A DNA stretch of 64,000 nucleotides from Brevibacillus choshinensis (GTDB taxonomy: Bacteria; Bacillota; Bacilli; Brevibacillales; Brevibacillaceae), in assembly GCF_001420695.1 (NCBI RefSeq), contig NZ_LJJB01000007.1, forward strand, positions 333,890 to 397,889, written 5' to 3'. This document shows, one piece after another, positions 35,932 through 46,418 of this stretch. The stretch's first letter is position 1, and each line of letters begins with the position of its first letter. Both the position numbers and the translations under genes were made by a program. The notes under the pieces were generated by a model, which worked only from the letters and a program-made list of their open reading frames with translations, was not told the origin of the DNA and searched no databases.

Positions 35932-36843
35932 ATGAAAGCAGCGGGGATCTTGGCTTTTGGGGGTCCAGAGGTCTTGCGATTGATCGAGGTAGATACGCCC
36001 CAAGCAAATGCCGATCAAGTGAGGGTTCGGGTGAAGGCAGCTGGAGTTCAGCCCTTTGATTTGTCCGTGCGGAGTGGTTGGACTCCACCGGGAGGAAAGG
36101 TCCATTTTCCACAGATTTTGGGCAACGAGTTCGCAGGTATCGTGGATCAAGTGGGGGAGGAGGTAACCGGTTATTCCGTCGGAGACGAGGTCATCGGCTT
36201 TCGTGTGCTGGGATGCCAGGCTGAGTATGTCGTGGTGCCGCAGGATCAGTTGGTCAGAAAACCGCAGCGGATGCCTTGGGAGGAAGCGGCGACACTATCT
36301 GCTTCGGGACAGACCGCACATACGGCTCTGGAAGTGCTGGGGGTGAACGAGGGTGAAACGCTGCTGGTTCATGCGGCTGCTGGCGGTGTAGGTACATTTG
36401 CTGTACAAATTGCCCGTGCATGTGGCGCGACCGTTATCGGTACTTCTAGTGAGAGTAACTATGAGTACCTGCGCTCTCTCGGAGTCATCCCTGTCAGCTA
36501 CGGGAAAGGATTGGTTGATCGGGTGAGAGAGGTGGCGCCAAATGGTGTAGACGCGGCATTGGACGCCATAGGGGGAGAGGCTTTAGCGGCTTCGGTGGAG
36601 CTGGTCAAACAAAGAGATCGGATTGGAACGATCGTGGAGTTTGATCTGGCCCAGCAGCTTGGTGTGCGAGTGATTCGCAGTCAGCGCTCTGCTACCCGCC
36701 TGCAAGCCCTAGTGGATCTGTATGACCGTGGCTTGCTTCAGGTGCTCATTCGGGAAACATTCCCACTTCGTTTGGCAAGCGATGCGCATCGTGAGCTCGA
36801 GTCTGGACACGGGCGCGGCAAAGTGGTGATCGTCATCGAGTAG
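35932..36843 (+). CDS. Zinc-independent quinone oxidoreductase/medium-chain dehydrogenase
   Basis: 303 residues from ATG 35932 (GAGGAGAGGA upstream). Medium-chain reductase: GroES-like N-domain with LGNEFAGIVDQVGEEV, then the Rossmann motif HAAAGGVGTFAVQIARACGA. The Cys/His zinc ligands of alcohol dehydrogenases are missing, as in QOR/QorA-type NADPH:quinone oxidoreductases. Probably reduces quinones or reactive enones, under the LysR regulator encoded next to it. Confidence 0.88.
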   Translation: MKAAGILAFGGPEVLRLIEVDTPQANADQVRVRVKAAGVQPFDLSVRSGWTPPGGKVHFPQILGNEFAGIVDQVGEEVTGYSVGDEVIGFRVLGCQAEYVVVPQDQLVRKPQRMPWEEAATLSASGQTAHTALEVLGVNEGETLLVHAAAGGVGTFAVQIARACGATVIGTSSESNYEYLRSLGVIPVSYGKGLVDRVREVAPNGVDAALDAIGGEALAASVELVKQRDRIGTIVEFDLAQQLGVRVIRSQRSATRLQALVDLYDRGLLQVLIRETFPLRLASDAHRELESGHGRGKVVIVIE

Positions 36844-36865
36844 GATCCTTCCGGTACGATAAATG

Positions 36866-36909
36866 GCCCAGTCTGTGCAACAGATAAGTTGCGTGGACTG
36901 GGCATCTTT
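36866..36909. terminator. Bidirectional terminator
   Basis: GCCCAGTC-TGTGCAAC pairs with GTTGCGTG-GACTGGGC (36888-36903), ending the oxidoreductase gene and lying at the end of the convergent kinase gene. Confidence 0.85.
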
Positions 36910-38233
36910 TACTCCACTTCCTGGATGGGAAGGACAATCTTAATGCCGAGTCCTCCTTTAGCTGGAAGATAGGCATGGATGTGGCCATCTTGCTTTTCGA
37001 TCATTCCTTTGCAGATCGCAAGTCCAAGTCCGCTGCCGTTCTTTACCTTGGATCTGGCTTTGTCCACCCGATAAAACGGCTCGAATATTTTTTGCAACTC
37101 CTCCGCAGGCACTCCTGGCCCGTTATCCTCCAGCTCGAAAACCGCTTTCCGATTTTCCGTGTAGACCCGAAAGGAAATGCGAACGTAGCTTTGCGTGTGG
37201 GCATGATTCAGGGAATTGTGAATGATGTTGGCAAAAACCCGACGAATTCGCTGTTCATCCACGAATAAAAAGGGATTCCCCTCGATGGAGCAAATATAGC
37301 TGATTTCCGCAGAAAAAGTAGGTAGCTCCTCTTCATACTCAGACGCGATCGATCTTGTAAAAGTGACGAGAGATACTTTTTTTCGAACCAGTAGTGGATG
37401 GTTGTCGTTCTGGACGTACTCCGAAAGGTCCTGGGTCAGCTTTTCAATTTCAGTCGCTTTGCGATAAATGATTTGATAGTATTCCTGTCGTCTTTCCTCT
37501 GAATGAACGCGGCCTTTCATGAGGCGTTCGATGTATCCTTTGATCGAGGTCAGCGGTGTCTTGAGGTCGTGTGAGATCGCTGCCATCGCTGCGGATTGCT
37601 TTCGCTTTTCCAAGGACAAGGTTTCATTCGCCTGAATCAACGAAGTGTAAATCTTCTCCCACTGCATCTCATTCGAATAGCGATGCATGTCTGTCTGGAA
37701 GAGCTCGCTGTGCTTTTGATAAAACGTCACGAGTGGCAGCATTGCCAGTTTTCTGCTGTAGATCGCCAGGAAAATGGTAGACAGGCAAAAGAGCAAAACG
37801 GATACGCCCAGGATGTGGCTGGATACCTGGAGCGGTCGTAGCATTTCCCACGTGACAGGGTGGGTAAACGTAAATACATATTGATGCTTTTCATCGGTGT
37901 ATTGATCATCTTGCAGCGTGACGGAAAACACGTTGTGCGACAAGGAATCTGCCGTAAAGGACTTCCCAGTCGCTCGATCATACATACTGATGCGCATGGA
38001 TTGATCCTGCGCGTAGCTGTACAAAAACGCACGTGTCTCGTCTATCTTTCCGCGACGCTCGTTGATTTCATTGATAAAATGACGGTCCTGTTGCTGAAAC
38101 TGATGACGCAGGTTTTCCCATTCCGTTGCAAAGTCCGCGATTTCAAATTTCCAATAATAAATTCCGAGGATCAAGAGGCTTAATAAAAGAACGATGCAAT
38201 GGGCGATGAGCATCTTTACCTGAATATGATGTT

Positions 38234-38237
<4 letters not shown>
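36909..38237 (-). CDS. Sensor histidine kinase (HisKA/HATPase_c)
   Basis: 442 residues. Two membrane segments (about 10-28 and 137-160) flank an extracellular sensor of ~110 residues. HisKA box AAISHDLKTPLTSIKGYIERL-type (phospho-His ~residue 225), N box NIIHNSLNHA, G boxes DNGPGVPAEEL and NGSGLGLAICKGM. Its start overlaps the regulator stop by 4 bases. With the regulator it forms a PhoR/PhoB-like system; the signal is unknown. Confidence 0.93.
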
Positions 38238-38917
<680 letters not shown>

Positions 38918-39000
38918 CGAAAAAGACCTCCTTATTCACTATTATTATAAATAGTTACGCTTCTCAGGAATATAAGGAGTAAATGCCTTCACAGTAAAAA

Positions 39001-39035
39001 AAAGGCGCTCCAGTAATGCGGAGCACCTTTTCTGT
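39001..39035 (-). terminator. Terminator of the small exported protein gene
   Basis: On the minus strand AAAAGGTGCTCC pairs with GGAGCGCCTTTT followed by a long T run. Confidence 0.88.
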
Positions 39036-39046
39036 TAGGCGACTAC

Positions 39047-39355
39047 TTAGCTTTTGTTGTCGTTGTCGCTTTGTACTGGGAAGTTCATCCAGCCACCGCC
39101 GAGCGAGAAAGGAACGTCAGCTGTGTCAACTGCAGGTGTAGTTGTAGCAGTAGTACCATCTGTAGTTGATGGAACAGGTGCGACTTCTTCTGTTACTGGA
39201 TTTGTGATAGCGTGATTTTCCCCAACAAATGTGCTGAAGAAGCTAGAAGTGCCTTCAGTTTCGCCTGGCTCGCTAGCCGCAAATGCTGGAACAGCCAAAG
39301 AAGCAGTAACAGCCATTACAGCTGTGAGTGTGAGAAAACGACAGGTTTTTTTCAT
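39047..39355 (-). CDS. Small exported protein of unknown function
   Basis: 102 residues from ATG 39355 with GGAGG 10 bases upstream. Signal peptide MKKTCRFLTLTAVMAVTASL ending AVPAFA-A, then a short acidic Thr/Pro/Ser-rich mature part (TTDGTTATTTPAVDT) and a C-terminal GGGWMNFPVQSDND. No domain recognised. It sits between the two-component operon and ilvE and has its own terminator. It could be a small surface or secreted peptide controlled by the adjacent OmpR-type system, but that is inference. Confidence 0.75.
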   Translation of the reverse strand: MKKTCRFLTLTAVMAVTASLAVPAFAASEPGETEGTSSFFSTFVGENHAITNPVTEEVAPVPSTTDGTTATTTPAVDTADVPFSLGGGWMNFPVQSDNDNKS

Positions 39356-39616
39356 GGTATTCATCCTCCATCTTTCCCTTTCCCCAAGGGAGATCATCTT
39401 CATAACCAGTTATAAACGACATTTCTGTAGTAGCTCTGAAAAAAGTATGAAGGTTTATGAAGATTGGATGTAGAACAAGCCTGAAAGTGTGTTTTTTACC
39501 AAAATAATTATTTTCGGAATAAACTTACGCTAGAAATCGTTCAAAATAGTTGATATTTTAATAATAATTATGTAGTACTAGAAGTGTAGGATTTAAATTC
39601 AAGGGAGATGTAGAAG

Positions 39617-40690
39617 ATGGAGTGTCAGTTAACGGTTACCCTGACAGAACAGAAAAAAGAAAAGCCTGCTAGTGACAAACTCGGTTTCGGCGTGCATTTC
39701 ACCGACCACATGTTCACAATGGACTACACAGAAGGAAAAGGCTGGCACGATCCGCAAATCGTACCGTATTCCCCGCTCACACTCGATCCAGCTGCAATGG
39801 TGTTCCACTATGGCCAAGCTGTATTCGAAGGCTTGAAGGCTTACCGCAACCATGAAGATAAAGCGTGGTTGTTCCGACCAGATCAAAATTTCAAAAGAAT
39901 GAATCGTTCCCTGAGCCGTCTCAGCATGCCTTTGATTGACGAGGCATTCATGATCGAAGCTCTGAAGCAGCTAGTTGCCACTGAAAAAGAGTGGATTCCA
40001 ACAGATAGTGGAACTTCCTTATATATTCGTCCGTTTGTGATCGCGACCGAGCCTTGCTTTGGCGTCCGCGCTTCGCATACGTACAAATTCATCATTCTGC
40101 TTTCCCCAGTAGGCGCTTACTACTCTGGAGGGATGAAGCCGGTAAAAATTTATGTGGAAAACAATTACGTTCGTGCCGTACGAGGCGGAACAGGTAACGC
40201 AAAAGTAGCCGGAAACTACGCGGGTAGCCTGAAAGCACAGGAAGAAGCAAAGGAAAAAGGCTACGAGCAAGTCCTGTGGCTGGATGGTATCGAGAACAAA
40301 TACGTGGAAGAAGTCGGGAGCATGAACGTCTTCTTCAAAGTGAAAGGTGAAGTGTGGGTGCCTGCATTGAATGGCAGCATCCTGGAAGGCATCACCAGAG
40401 ACTCCACGATCCATATGCTGAAAGACTGGGGCGTTACCGTCGTTGAAAAACGCATTTCTATGGAAGAACTGTATGAAGCCTACACCAAAGATGAGCTCGA
40501 AGAAGCGTTCGGAACGGGTACGGCTGCTGTGATTTCCCCAATCGGCGAAATGAACTGGAACGGCCACCAAATGATCATCAATGGCGAGCAAACGGGTGAA
40601 TTGACGACTAAGCTGTACGATCAAATGACTGGCATCCAATATGGACTGCTGGAAGACAAGTTCGGCTGGTCCGTAGAAGTAACGAAGTAG
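39617..40690 (+). CDS. ilvE: Branched-chain amino acid aminotransferase
   Basis: 357 residues. Class IV PLP aminotransferase of the longer (type II) kind: [15 protein letters not shown], the Schiff-base Lys in [25 protein letters not shown] and [14 protein letters not shown]. It interconverts leucine, isoleucine and valine with their keto acids. ATG 39617 is 11 bases after AAGGGAG. It is monocistronic, with its own terminator. Confidence 0.95.
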   Translation: MECQLTVTLTEQKKEKPASDKLGFGVHFTDHMFTMDYTEGKGWHDPQIVPYSPLTLDPAAMVFHYGQAVFEGLKAYRNHEDKAWLFRPDQNFKRMNRSLSRLSMPLIDEAFMIEALKQLVATEKEWIPTDSGTSLYIRPFVIATEPCFGVRASHTYKFIILLSPVGAYYSGGMKPVKIYVENNYVRAVRGGTGNAKVAGNYAGSLKAQEEAKEKGYEQVLWLDGIENKYVEEVGSMNVFFKVKGEVWVPALNGSILEGITRDSTIHMLKDWGVTVVEKRISMEELYEAYTKDELEEAFGTGTAAVISPIGEMNWNGHQMIINGEQTGELTTKLYDQMTGIQYGLLEDKFGWSVEVTK

Positions 40691-40709
40691 CATGGCATCA
40701 ACGAAGGAA

Positions 40710-40752
40710 CAGGCACAGTTGCCCTCTCATCAGGGTGGCTGTGCTTTTTTGG
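40710..40752 (+). terminator. Terminator after ilvE
   Basis: AGGCACAG..GCCCT pairs with AGGG..GGCTGTGCTTT, followed by TTT. Confidence 0.85.
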
Positions 40753-40869
40753 CGTATTGCATGGATCATTTTGGGATAGCTACAAGGCTGTCCCTTTTTT
40801 CTTTGGGTGAGGTGGGATAAACTTCGTGATTCGGGCTTGCAAATCTCTGACGAAATCATTAACTGACCA

Positions 40870-41047
40870 GGAAAAGGGAGAAAAAAGCGAAGGTATTTGG
40901 GGCACAGCCGAGGCGAAATAGAAAAAGTGGAACACGCCTGAGCGTCCAACTTGAATGGACGCCGTTCCACTTTTGAAATGGAGCCGTGCAGGGATGTCCT
41001 CCGTGCAAGTGACCCTACTAACCTGGAGCATTTTTTCTCCCTTTTCC
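40870..41047. repeat. Structured repeat family B, copy 1
   Basis: A 178-base foldback with perfectly matching 17-base ends: GGAAAAGGGAGAAAAAA (40870-40886) and TTTTTTCTCCCTTTTCC (41031-41047). Inside is a second helix, AAAAGTGGAAC (40923-40933) with GTTCCACTTTT (40964-40974), capped by GCGTCCA / TGGACGC. The flanks and the internal phrases AGCGAAG, TTTGGGGCAC and GCAGGGATG recur in the copy at 54256-54460. No open frame of note. It precedes tandem operator 5. Confidence 0.88.
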
Positions 41048-41086
41048 TTATCGATCAAAAGTTTATGATCGCAAAAAATAGGAATG

Positions 41087-41150
41087 GTAAAAATATTGAA
41101 AAGAAAGGTAAAGATAGTCGAAAGAAAAATAGTTAGAAAATTATTAAAAT
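41087..41150 (+). promoter_or_regulatory. Tandem 21-bp operator and promoter 5 (binding protein 1)
   Basis: GTAAAAATATTGAAAAG at 41087 and GTAAAGATAGTCGAAAG at 41108, 21 bases apart. TAAAAT lies at 41145-41150, 37 bases from the second box, one base further than at the other promoters. Confidence 0.8.
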
Positions 41151-41206
41151 TAGAACTACGGAATGATTCATTTTTGTTTTCATCTGAAATAAGAGGGGGC
41201 ATTCAT

Positions 41207-42799
41207 TTGAAAAGAAAACACATGCTACAATCCATTCTCGCCCTATCCGTGCTGTTCACAACGGTTCTCGCAGGTTGTTCATCCGGACAGCCAATCAGTC
41301 CATCCAACAATGCAAGCACCACAGTGAGCAGTCAGACAGGAGCAGCGCCAGCAACAGGCGGAGGTACATTGATCATCGCTCGTCTTTCAGATGCAAACAA
41401 TCTCGATCCTCACTTCAGTACTCAAATCAATTCCATGGCAGTCGTTCAACACAAGTTGTACGAGGGACTCGTGATGCTGGATCAAAACAGCGAGTACAAG
41501 CCACTCCTGGCAAGTGAATGGAAGCAGCTCGACGACCTCACATGGGAGTTTGTCCTGCGTGACGGTGTGACTTTCCATGACGGTACTCCCTTTGATGGAG
41601 AAGCAGTGAAAAAGACGATTGCCCGCATTTTGGACAAAAAAGCGCCGACACCGAAGGCGAATATGTTTGGCATGATTAAAGAAGTAAAGGTAGTGGATTC
41701 GCATAAAGTGCAAATCATCCTGCACTATCCGTTTGCTGGTTTGTTGTCCGTATTGGCGAGCGCAGAGGGTGGAATCATCAGTCCTAAAGCGATGGAGCAA
41801 TATGGAAAAGATTTGAACAAACATCCAGTCGGAACGGGACCATTCGTCTTTGAATCGTGGACGCCGGGACAAGAAATCGTTTTGGTGAAGAACGAAAAAT
41901 ATTGGGGAACCAAGCCCAAAATAGACAAAGTTGTCTTTAAAACAGTACCAGAGGACACCACGCGCGTGGCGATGGTCGAGACTGGTGAAGCGCATATCGC
42001 TGAACAATTGCCAGTGACGGAAATTGAGCGCGTAAAAAATTCCTCGAGCATGACTCTGGGGCGCTATGAATCCTTTGCGGTCGATCACATCGGGATGAAT
42101 GTCACGATGAAGCCTTTTGATGACGTGCGGGTCCGTCAAGCCATTGCCCATGCCATCGACAAGGAAGCCATTATCAAAGGCGTGTATAACAATGTCGGGA
42201 AAGTCGCGATCTCCACACTGGGACCAAAAGTGATCGGATATAGCCCCAATCTGAAAACACCGGAATACGACCTGAACAAAGCGAAACAGTTGCTCGCAGA
42301 AGCGGGTTATGCGAATGGCTTCAAGGCAACGGTATACCTAAATGACAACAAGGCTCGCATCAACGTAGCGGAGGTTCTGCAATCACAGTTGAAAGGCATC
42401 GGGATCGACTTACAAATCCAGGTGATGGAATTCGGGGCGTATCTGGACCTGGCGGGTAAAGGTCAAGCGCAGATGTTTATCAGCGGCTGGGGAAATGCAA
42501 CGGGTGACGCCGACTACAATCAGTACAATCTATTCCACAGCACATCGCACGGGGTGCCAGGCAACCACTCTTTTTATTCAAATCCAAAGGTCGATGCGCT
42601 GATCGAAGCAGGACGAAAGGAAAAAGATCCGCAAAAACGCAAAGAAATCTACGAGCAGGCGCAGCAAATCGAGATGGACGAAGTCCCGTTACTCCCTTAC
42701 CGCAGCAGCGAAAATCTCGCCGCCATCGCGAAAAACGTGCAAGGCGTGACGATCAGTCCGTCCGGTTATGTGGAAATCAATGATGTGACGATTCAATAG
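41207..42799 (+). CDS. Dpp/Opp-type substrate-binding lipoprotein, paralog 1
   Basis: 530 residues from TTG 41207 behind GAGGGGGC (ATG 41222 is possible). It aligns with the starts of the other paralogs. Lipobox LAGCSS. Family 5 solute-binding fold: LIIARLSDANNLDPHF, HKLYEGLVMLD, FHDGTPFDGEAVKKTI, GTGPFVFESWTPGQEIVL, and ISGWGNATGDADYNQYNLFH. It resembles GsiB/DppA proteins. It has no permease of its own in the operon and probably feeds the orphan DppBCDF-type channel at 14.7-18.6 kb. Single gene, with a terminator after it. Confidence 0.9.
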   Translation: MKRKHMLQSILALSVLFTTVLAGCSSGQPISPSNNASTTVSSQTGAAPATGGGTLIIARLSDANNLDPHFSTQINSMAVVQHKLYEGLVMLDQNSEYKPLLASEWKQLDDLTWEFVLRDGVTFHDGTPFDGEAVKKTIARILDKKAPTPKANMFGMIKEVKVVDSHKVQIILHYPFAGLLSVLASAEGGIISPKAMEQYGKDLNKHPVGTGPFVFESWTPGQEIVLVKNEKYWGTKPKIDKVVFKTVPEDTTRVAMVETGEAHIAEQLPVTEIERVKNSSSMTLGRYESFAVDHIGMNVTMKPFDDVRVRQAIAHAIDKEAIIKGVYNNVGKVAISTLGPKVIGYSPNLKTPEYDLNKAKQLLAEAGYANGFKATVYLNDNKARINVAEVLQSQLKGIGIDLQIQVMEFGAYLDLAGKGQAQMFISGWGNATGDADYNQYNLFHSTSHGVPGNHSFYSNPKVDALIEAGRKEKDPQKRKEIYEQAQQIEMDEVPLLPYRSSENLAAIAKNVQGVTISPSGYVEINDVTIQ

Positions 42800-42804
42800 T
42801 AATG

Positions 42805-42853
42805 AAAAAGGATAGAGGATCAGATCATTTCTGACCGCCTCTATCCTTTTTTT
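42805..42853 (+). terminator. Terminator after binding protein 1
   Basis: AAAAAGGATAGAGG pairs with CCTCTATCCTTTT, followed by TTT. The 150 bases to the next operator hold no gene I can support. Confidence 0.9.
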
Positions 42854-43009
42854 GTGGCATCAATACGTAAATTTGTTGATGAGCGACTTGAGCTATTCAG
42901 GTAGCGAAGCCAACGCTTGGGAGGATGCTCAAATGTCTTCCGTAGACGTGCCTATTCAACAATGGAATATATCGGAAAAATGGATGTGTATAGTTAGCAT
43001 TAAAAATCA

Positions 43010-43072
43010 GTAAAGAAAGTGAAAATAGAAGTAAAGAGAGTGAAAAAATATAGACAGAATTGTAGGTAAAAT
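43010..43072 (+). promoter_or_regulatory. Tandem 21-bp operator and promoter 6 (binding proteins 2-3, amidohydrolase 5)
   Basis: GTAAAGAAAGTGAAAAT at 43010 and GTAAAGAGAGTGAAAAA at 43031, 21 bases apart; -10 TAAAAT at 43067-43072, 36 bases from the second box. This is the cleanest pair of boxes in the set. Confidence 0.9.
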
Positions 43073-43136
43073 GAGACATGCGCGAATGATGAAATAATTA
43101 ACATAATAAGGACGCGCGAAAGAGGGGGACATCTAC

Positions 43137-44723
43137 ATGAAAAAGACGCGCTTTTTTCAGACGCTGATCGCGCTGACAGTTGCCGTTTCGGCAGCGTTGG
43201 CTGGTTGTTCGTCAGGTCAGGAAGCTAGTCAGGGCACCAATGGATCCGCACAGCCGGGAGCCGGCGCAGCTGCGGGCAAAACGGGTGGAACATTGGTTAT
43301 CGCACGGTTGTCCGATGCGAACAATCTGGATCCGCACTTCCTCACCCAAATCAATTCCGCTGCCATTATTCATCACAAGGTGTACGAAGGACTTGTTCGG
43401 ATGGACAAGGAGAGCAAGTACATCGGATCTCTGGCTACGGAATGGAAGCAGCTGGACGATATGACGTGGGAATTCAAACTGCGCCAAGGCGTTACGTTCC
43501 ACGATGGCGCGCCGTTCAATGCGGAGGCGGTCAAGAAGACAATCGCTCGCGTACAAGACCCGAAAGTCGGTTCCAACCGGGCCAATCTGTTTGAAGCGAT
43601 CAAAGAAGTGAAGGTCGTGGATGACCAGACGGTTCAAATTATTTTGCAATACCCGTTTGCGCCGCTCTTGTCTGTGTTGGCAAGCGCAGAAGGTGTCATT
43701 CTTTCACCAAAAGCAATCGAACAGTACGGAAAAGATTTAACCAAACATCCGACTGGTACCGGTCCGTATAAATTTGAATCGTGGACACCTGGACAAGAAG
43801 TGGTTCTCGTGAAAAACGACAGCTACTGGGGTGGACAGCCGAAGCTGGACAAGGTCGTCTTTAAAACCGTTCCAGAGGACACGACCCGCATTGCCATGGT
43901 AGAAACAGGCGAAGCACAAGTAGCCGAACAATTACCTGTTACCGAAGTAGATCGCGTGACAAATTCCGGAAGTATGACTCTAGGACGATTCGATTCCTTC
44001 TCTAGCGATCACATCGGAATCAACACGAAGAAAAAGCCGTTTGATGACGCACGCGTCCGCCAGGCAATCGCCTATGCAGTCGATAAAGAATCGATCATCA
44101 AAGGTGTATATAATGACGTAGGTAAACCAGCGCACTCCTCCATCACACCGGCCATGGTCGGATACAGCGAAAACGTAAAAGGTATGGACTACAATCTGGA
44201 AAAAGCGAAGCAATTGCTGACCGATGCAGGTTATGCAAATGGCTTTAAAGCAACGATTTACTTGAATGACAACAAAGCCCGCATTAACGTAGCAGAGGTT
44301 CTTCAACAACAGCTGAAACAAATCGGTATCGATCTGCAAGTGAAGGTTCTGGAATTCGGTGCATACATCGACGCAGCATCCAAAGGTGAAACGGATCTGT
44401 TCATCAGCGGTTGGGGAAATGCCACTGGAGACGCGGATTACAATCAGTACAACCTGTTCCACACTAAATCGCAGGGTGCACCAGGAAACCACTCCTTCTA
44501 CAGCAATCCAGAAGTGGACAAGCTGATCGAAGACGGTCGCAAGGAAAAAGATACGGACAAGCGCAAGCAGATTTATGAGCAAGCACAGCAAATCGAAATG
44601 AATGACGTCGCGCTGATTCCTTACCGTTTCTCTGAGAATCTCGCAGCTATTCAAAAGGGTGTAGAGGGCGTTTGGATCAGCCCAGCTGGTCACATCGAGG
44701 TTGACGACGTAACTCTTCCATAA
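43137..44723 (+). CDS. Dpp/Opp-type substrate-binding lipoprotein, paralog 2
   Basis: 528 residues; ATG 43137 behind AGAGGGGGAC. Lipobox LAGCSS, then a Gly/Ala-rich linker. Family 5 motifs as in paralog 1 (VIARLSDANNLDPHF, HKVYEGLVRMD, GTGPYKFESWTPGQ, ISGWGNATGDADYNQYNLFH). Paralogs 1 and 2 are visibly the closest pair, which suggests a fairly recent duplication. First gene downstream of operator 6. Confidence 0.9.
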   Translation: MKKTRFFQTLIALTVAVSAALAGCSSGQEASQGTNGSAQPGAGAAAGKTGGTLVIARLSDANNLDPHFLTQINSAAIIHHKVYEGLVRMDKESKYIGSLATEWKQLDDMTWEFKLRQGVTFHDGAPFNAEAVKKTIARVQDPKVGSNRANLFEAIKEVKVVDDQTVQIILQYPFAPLLSVLASAEGVILSPKAIEQYGKDLTKHPTGTGPYKFESWTPGQEVVLVKNDSYWGGQPKLDKVVFKTVPEDTTRIAMVETGEAQVAEQLPVTEVDRVTNSGSMTLGRFDSFSSDHIGINTKKKPFDDARVRQAIAYAVDKESIIKGVYNDVGKPAHSSITPAMVGYSENVKGMDYNLEKAKQLLTDAGYANGFKATIYLNDNKARINVAEVLQQQLKQIGIDLQVKVLEFGAYIDAASKGETDLFISGWGNATGDADYNQYNLFHTKSQGAPGNHSFYSNPEVDKLIEDGRKEKDTDKRKQIYEQAQQIEMNDVALIPYRFSENLAAIQKGVEGVWISPAGHIEVDDVTLP

Positions 44724-44831
44724 TAACGAGTCAGTTGAGCAGCATAGCGAGATGCCTGTCGGGGTCGAGCTATGCTGTTGGTCTATAAAGAATACGTATA
44801 GAAATTAGATGATCGATGGGGGCGTTGAAGC

Positions 44832-46403
44832 ATGTGCAAAAACAAAGCGTGGAAATGGGTTTTTACAAGTGTGCTTACGGCAGGACTATTGGTGACAGGG
44901 TGTTCGACTGGGAAAGAGCAAGAGACAGCCAGCAAGCCAGCCGGAAATGAAGCGCAATCTGCGCCAAAGACATTGATCATCGCTCGTCAGTCTGATGCCA
45001 ACAACTTGGATCCGCATTTTATTTCCGCCATCAATGCGGCGAGTGTGGTCCAGCATAAAGTTTACGAAGGGCTGATCCAGCGGAATGAAAGCATGGAATT
45101 CAAACCAATGCTGGCAACCGAGTGGAAGCAGCTAGATAACGTGACGTGGGAATTCAAGCTGCGTCAGGATGTCAAATTCCATGATGGAACACCATTTAAT
45201 GCACAAGCAGTAAAGGCAACCATCGGTCGTGTGCTTGATGAAAAAGTGGGTTCTCCACGGGCTACTCAGTTTAAAATGATTAAAGAAGTGAAGGTCATCG
45301 ATGACTACACCGTCCAATTCAAGCTGGACTATCCGTACTCGCCGCTGCTTTCGATTCTGGCGAATCACGAGGGAAGCATCATTAGTCCGAAAGCCATCGA
45401 ACAATATGGCAAAGACTTGAGCAAGCATCCCGTAGGCACGGGGCCGTTTGTCCTCGAGTCATGGACTCCGGGTCAGGAAATCGTTCTCGTGAAAAATGAT
45501 AACTACTGGGGACAAAAAGCAAAGGTGGATAAGGCCGTCTTCAAGGTCGTTCCAGAAGATACGACAAGAATCGCCATGGTGGAGACAGGAGAAGCTCACA
45601 TCGCAGAGCCTTTGCCAGTCACGGAAATCGATCGGGTAAAAAGCTCCGCGCAGATCGATTTGTACCGCAGTGAAGGTTTGGGAACGGAATTCGTCGGTTT
45701 CAATACGAAGAAAAAGCCGTTTGATGATGTGCGTGTACGGCAGGCGATCAGCTATGCGATTGAGACCGATGCGATCATCCAGGGAGTATTCAATCAGGTA
45801 GGAACCAAGGCCAATTCCGCGATGAGCCCAAAAGTACTTGGCTACAGCAAAAAGCTGCAGGGGTACGCTTTCGATCCCAATGTAGCGAAGGCATTGCTAA
45901 AAGAAGCAGGTTACCCGAACGGCTTCAAGACGACCATTTGGACGGGCGATCGCAAAGAGCGGATCAATATGGCGGAGGTCATCCAGTCGCAATTAAAAGG
46001 AATCGGCATCGATGTGCAAGTGAAAGTTCTCGAATACGGAGCCTATCTGGATGCGGAAGATAATGGAGAGACGGATATGTTCATCAGCGGTTGGGGAAAT
46101 GCCACAGGAGACGGCGACTACAACCAATACAATCTGTTCCACTCCAGCTCTCTTGGCAAAGGTGGAAATACGACGTTTTATGTAAATGCCACCGTGGACC
46201 AATTGATTGAAGAAGGACGCAGGGAACAAGATCCGGAAAAACGAAAAGACATTTATGCACGTGCGCTAGAAATTGAATCAAGCGAAGCGCCGATGGTTCC
46301 GATCCGCAATTTGGAGAACGTCGCAGCGGTAGGGAAAAACGTAAAAGGATTTTGGATCAGTCCATCAGGGTATATGATGATCAATGATATTACGATTGAG
46401 TGA
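44832..46403 (+). CDS. Dpp/Opp-type substrate-binding lipoprotein, paralog 3
   Basis: 523 residues; lipobox LVTGCS. Start ATG 44832 behind GATGGGGGC. Same family: IIARQSDANNLDPHF, HKVYEGLIQRN, GTGPFVLESWTPGQEIVL, GWGNATGDGDYNQYNLFH. It differs from paralogs 1 and 2 in the ligand-side region (IWTGDRKERINMAEV instead of YLNDNKARINVAEV), which suggests a different ligand; paralog 4 shares the DDRKERMNVAEV form. The 108-base gap before it has a GCATAGC/GCTATGC hairpin but no T run and no tandem operator, so it is probably read through from paralog 2. Confidence 0.9.
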   Translation: MCKNKAWKWVFTSVLTAGLLVTGCSTGKEQETASKPAGNEAQSAPKTLIIARQSDANNLDPHFISAINAASVVQHKVYEGLIQRNESMEFKPMLATEWKQLDNVTWEFKLRQDVKFHDGTPFNAQAVKATIGRVLDEKVGSPRATQFKMIKEVKVIDDYTVQFKLDYPYSPLLSILANHEGSIISPKAIEQYGKDLSKHPVGTGPFVLESWTPGQEIVLVKNDNYWGQKAKVDKAVFKVVPEDTTRIAMVETGEAHIAEPLPVTEIDRVKSSAQIDLYRSEGLGTEFVGFNTKKKPFDDVRVRQAISYAIETDAIIQGVFNQVGTKANSAMSPKVLGYSKKLQGYAFDPNVAKALLKEAGYPNGFKTTIWTGDRKERINMAEVIQSQLKGIGIDVQVKVLEYGAYLDAEDNGETDMFISGWGNATGDGDYNQYNLFHSSSLGKGGNTTFYVNATVDQLIEEGRREQDPEKRKDIYARALEIESSEAPMVPIRNLENVAAVGKNVKGFWISPSGYMMINDITIE

Positions 46404-46418
46404 TAGGGAGAGAAATGA

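Noticed and set aside
40870-41047. Repeat B1 as a rho-independent terminator of ilvE
   Set aside because: ilvE already has a terminator at 40710-40752, and the arms enclose 140 bases with internal helices.
44724-44831. Terminator between binding proteins 2 and 3
   Set aside because: The GCATAGC/GCTATGC hairpin is not followed by a T run, and no new operator is present, so readthrough is more likely.
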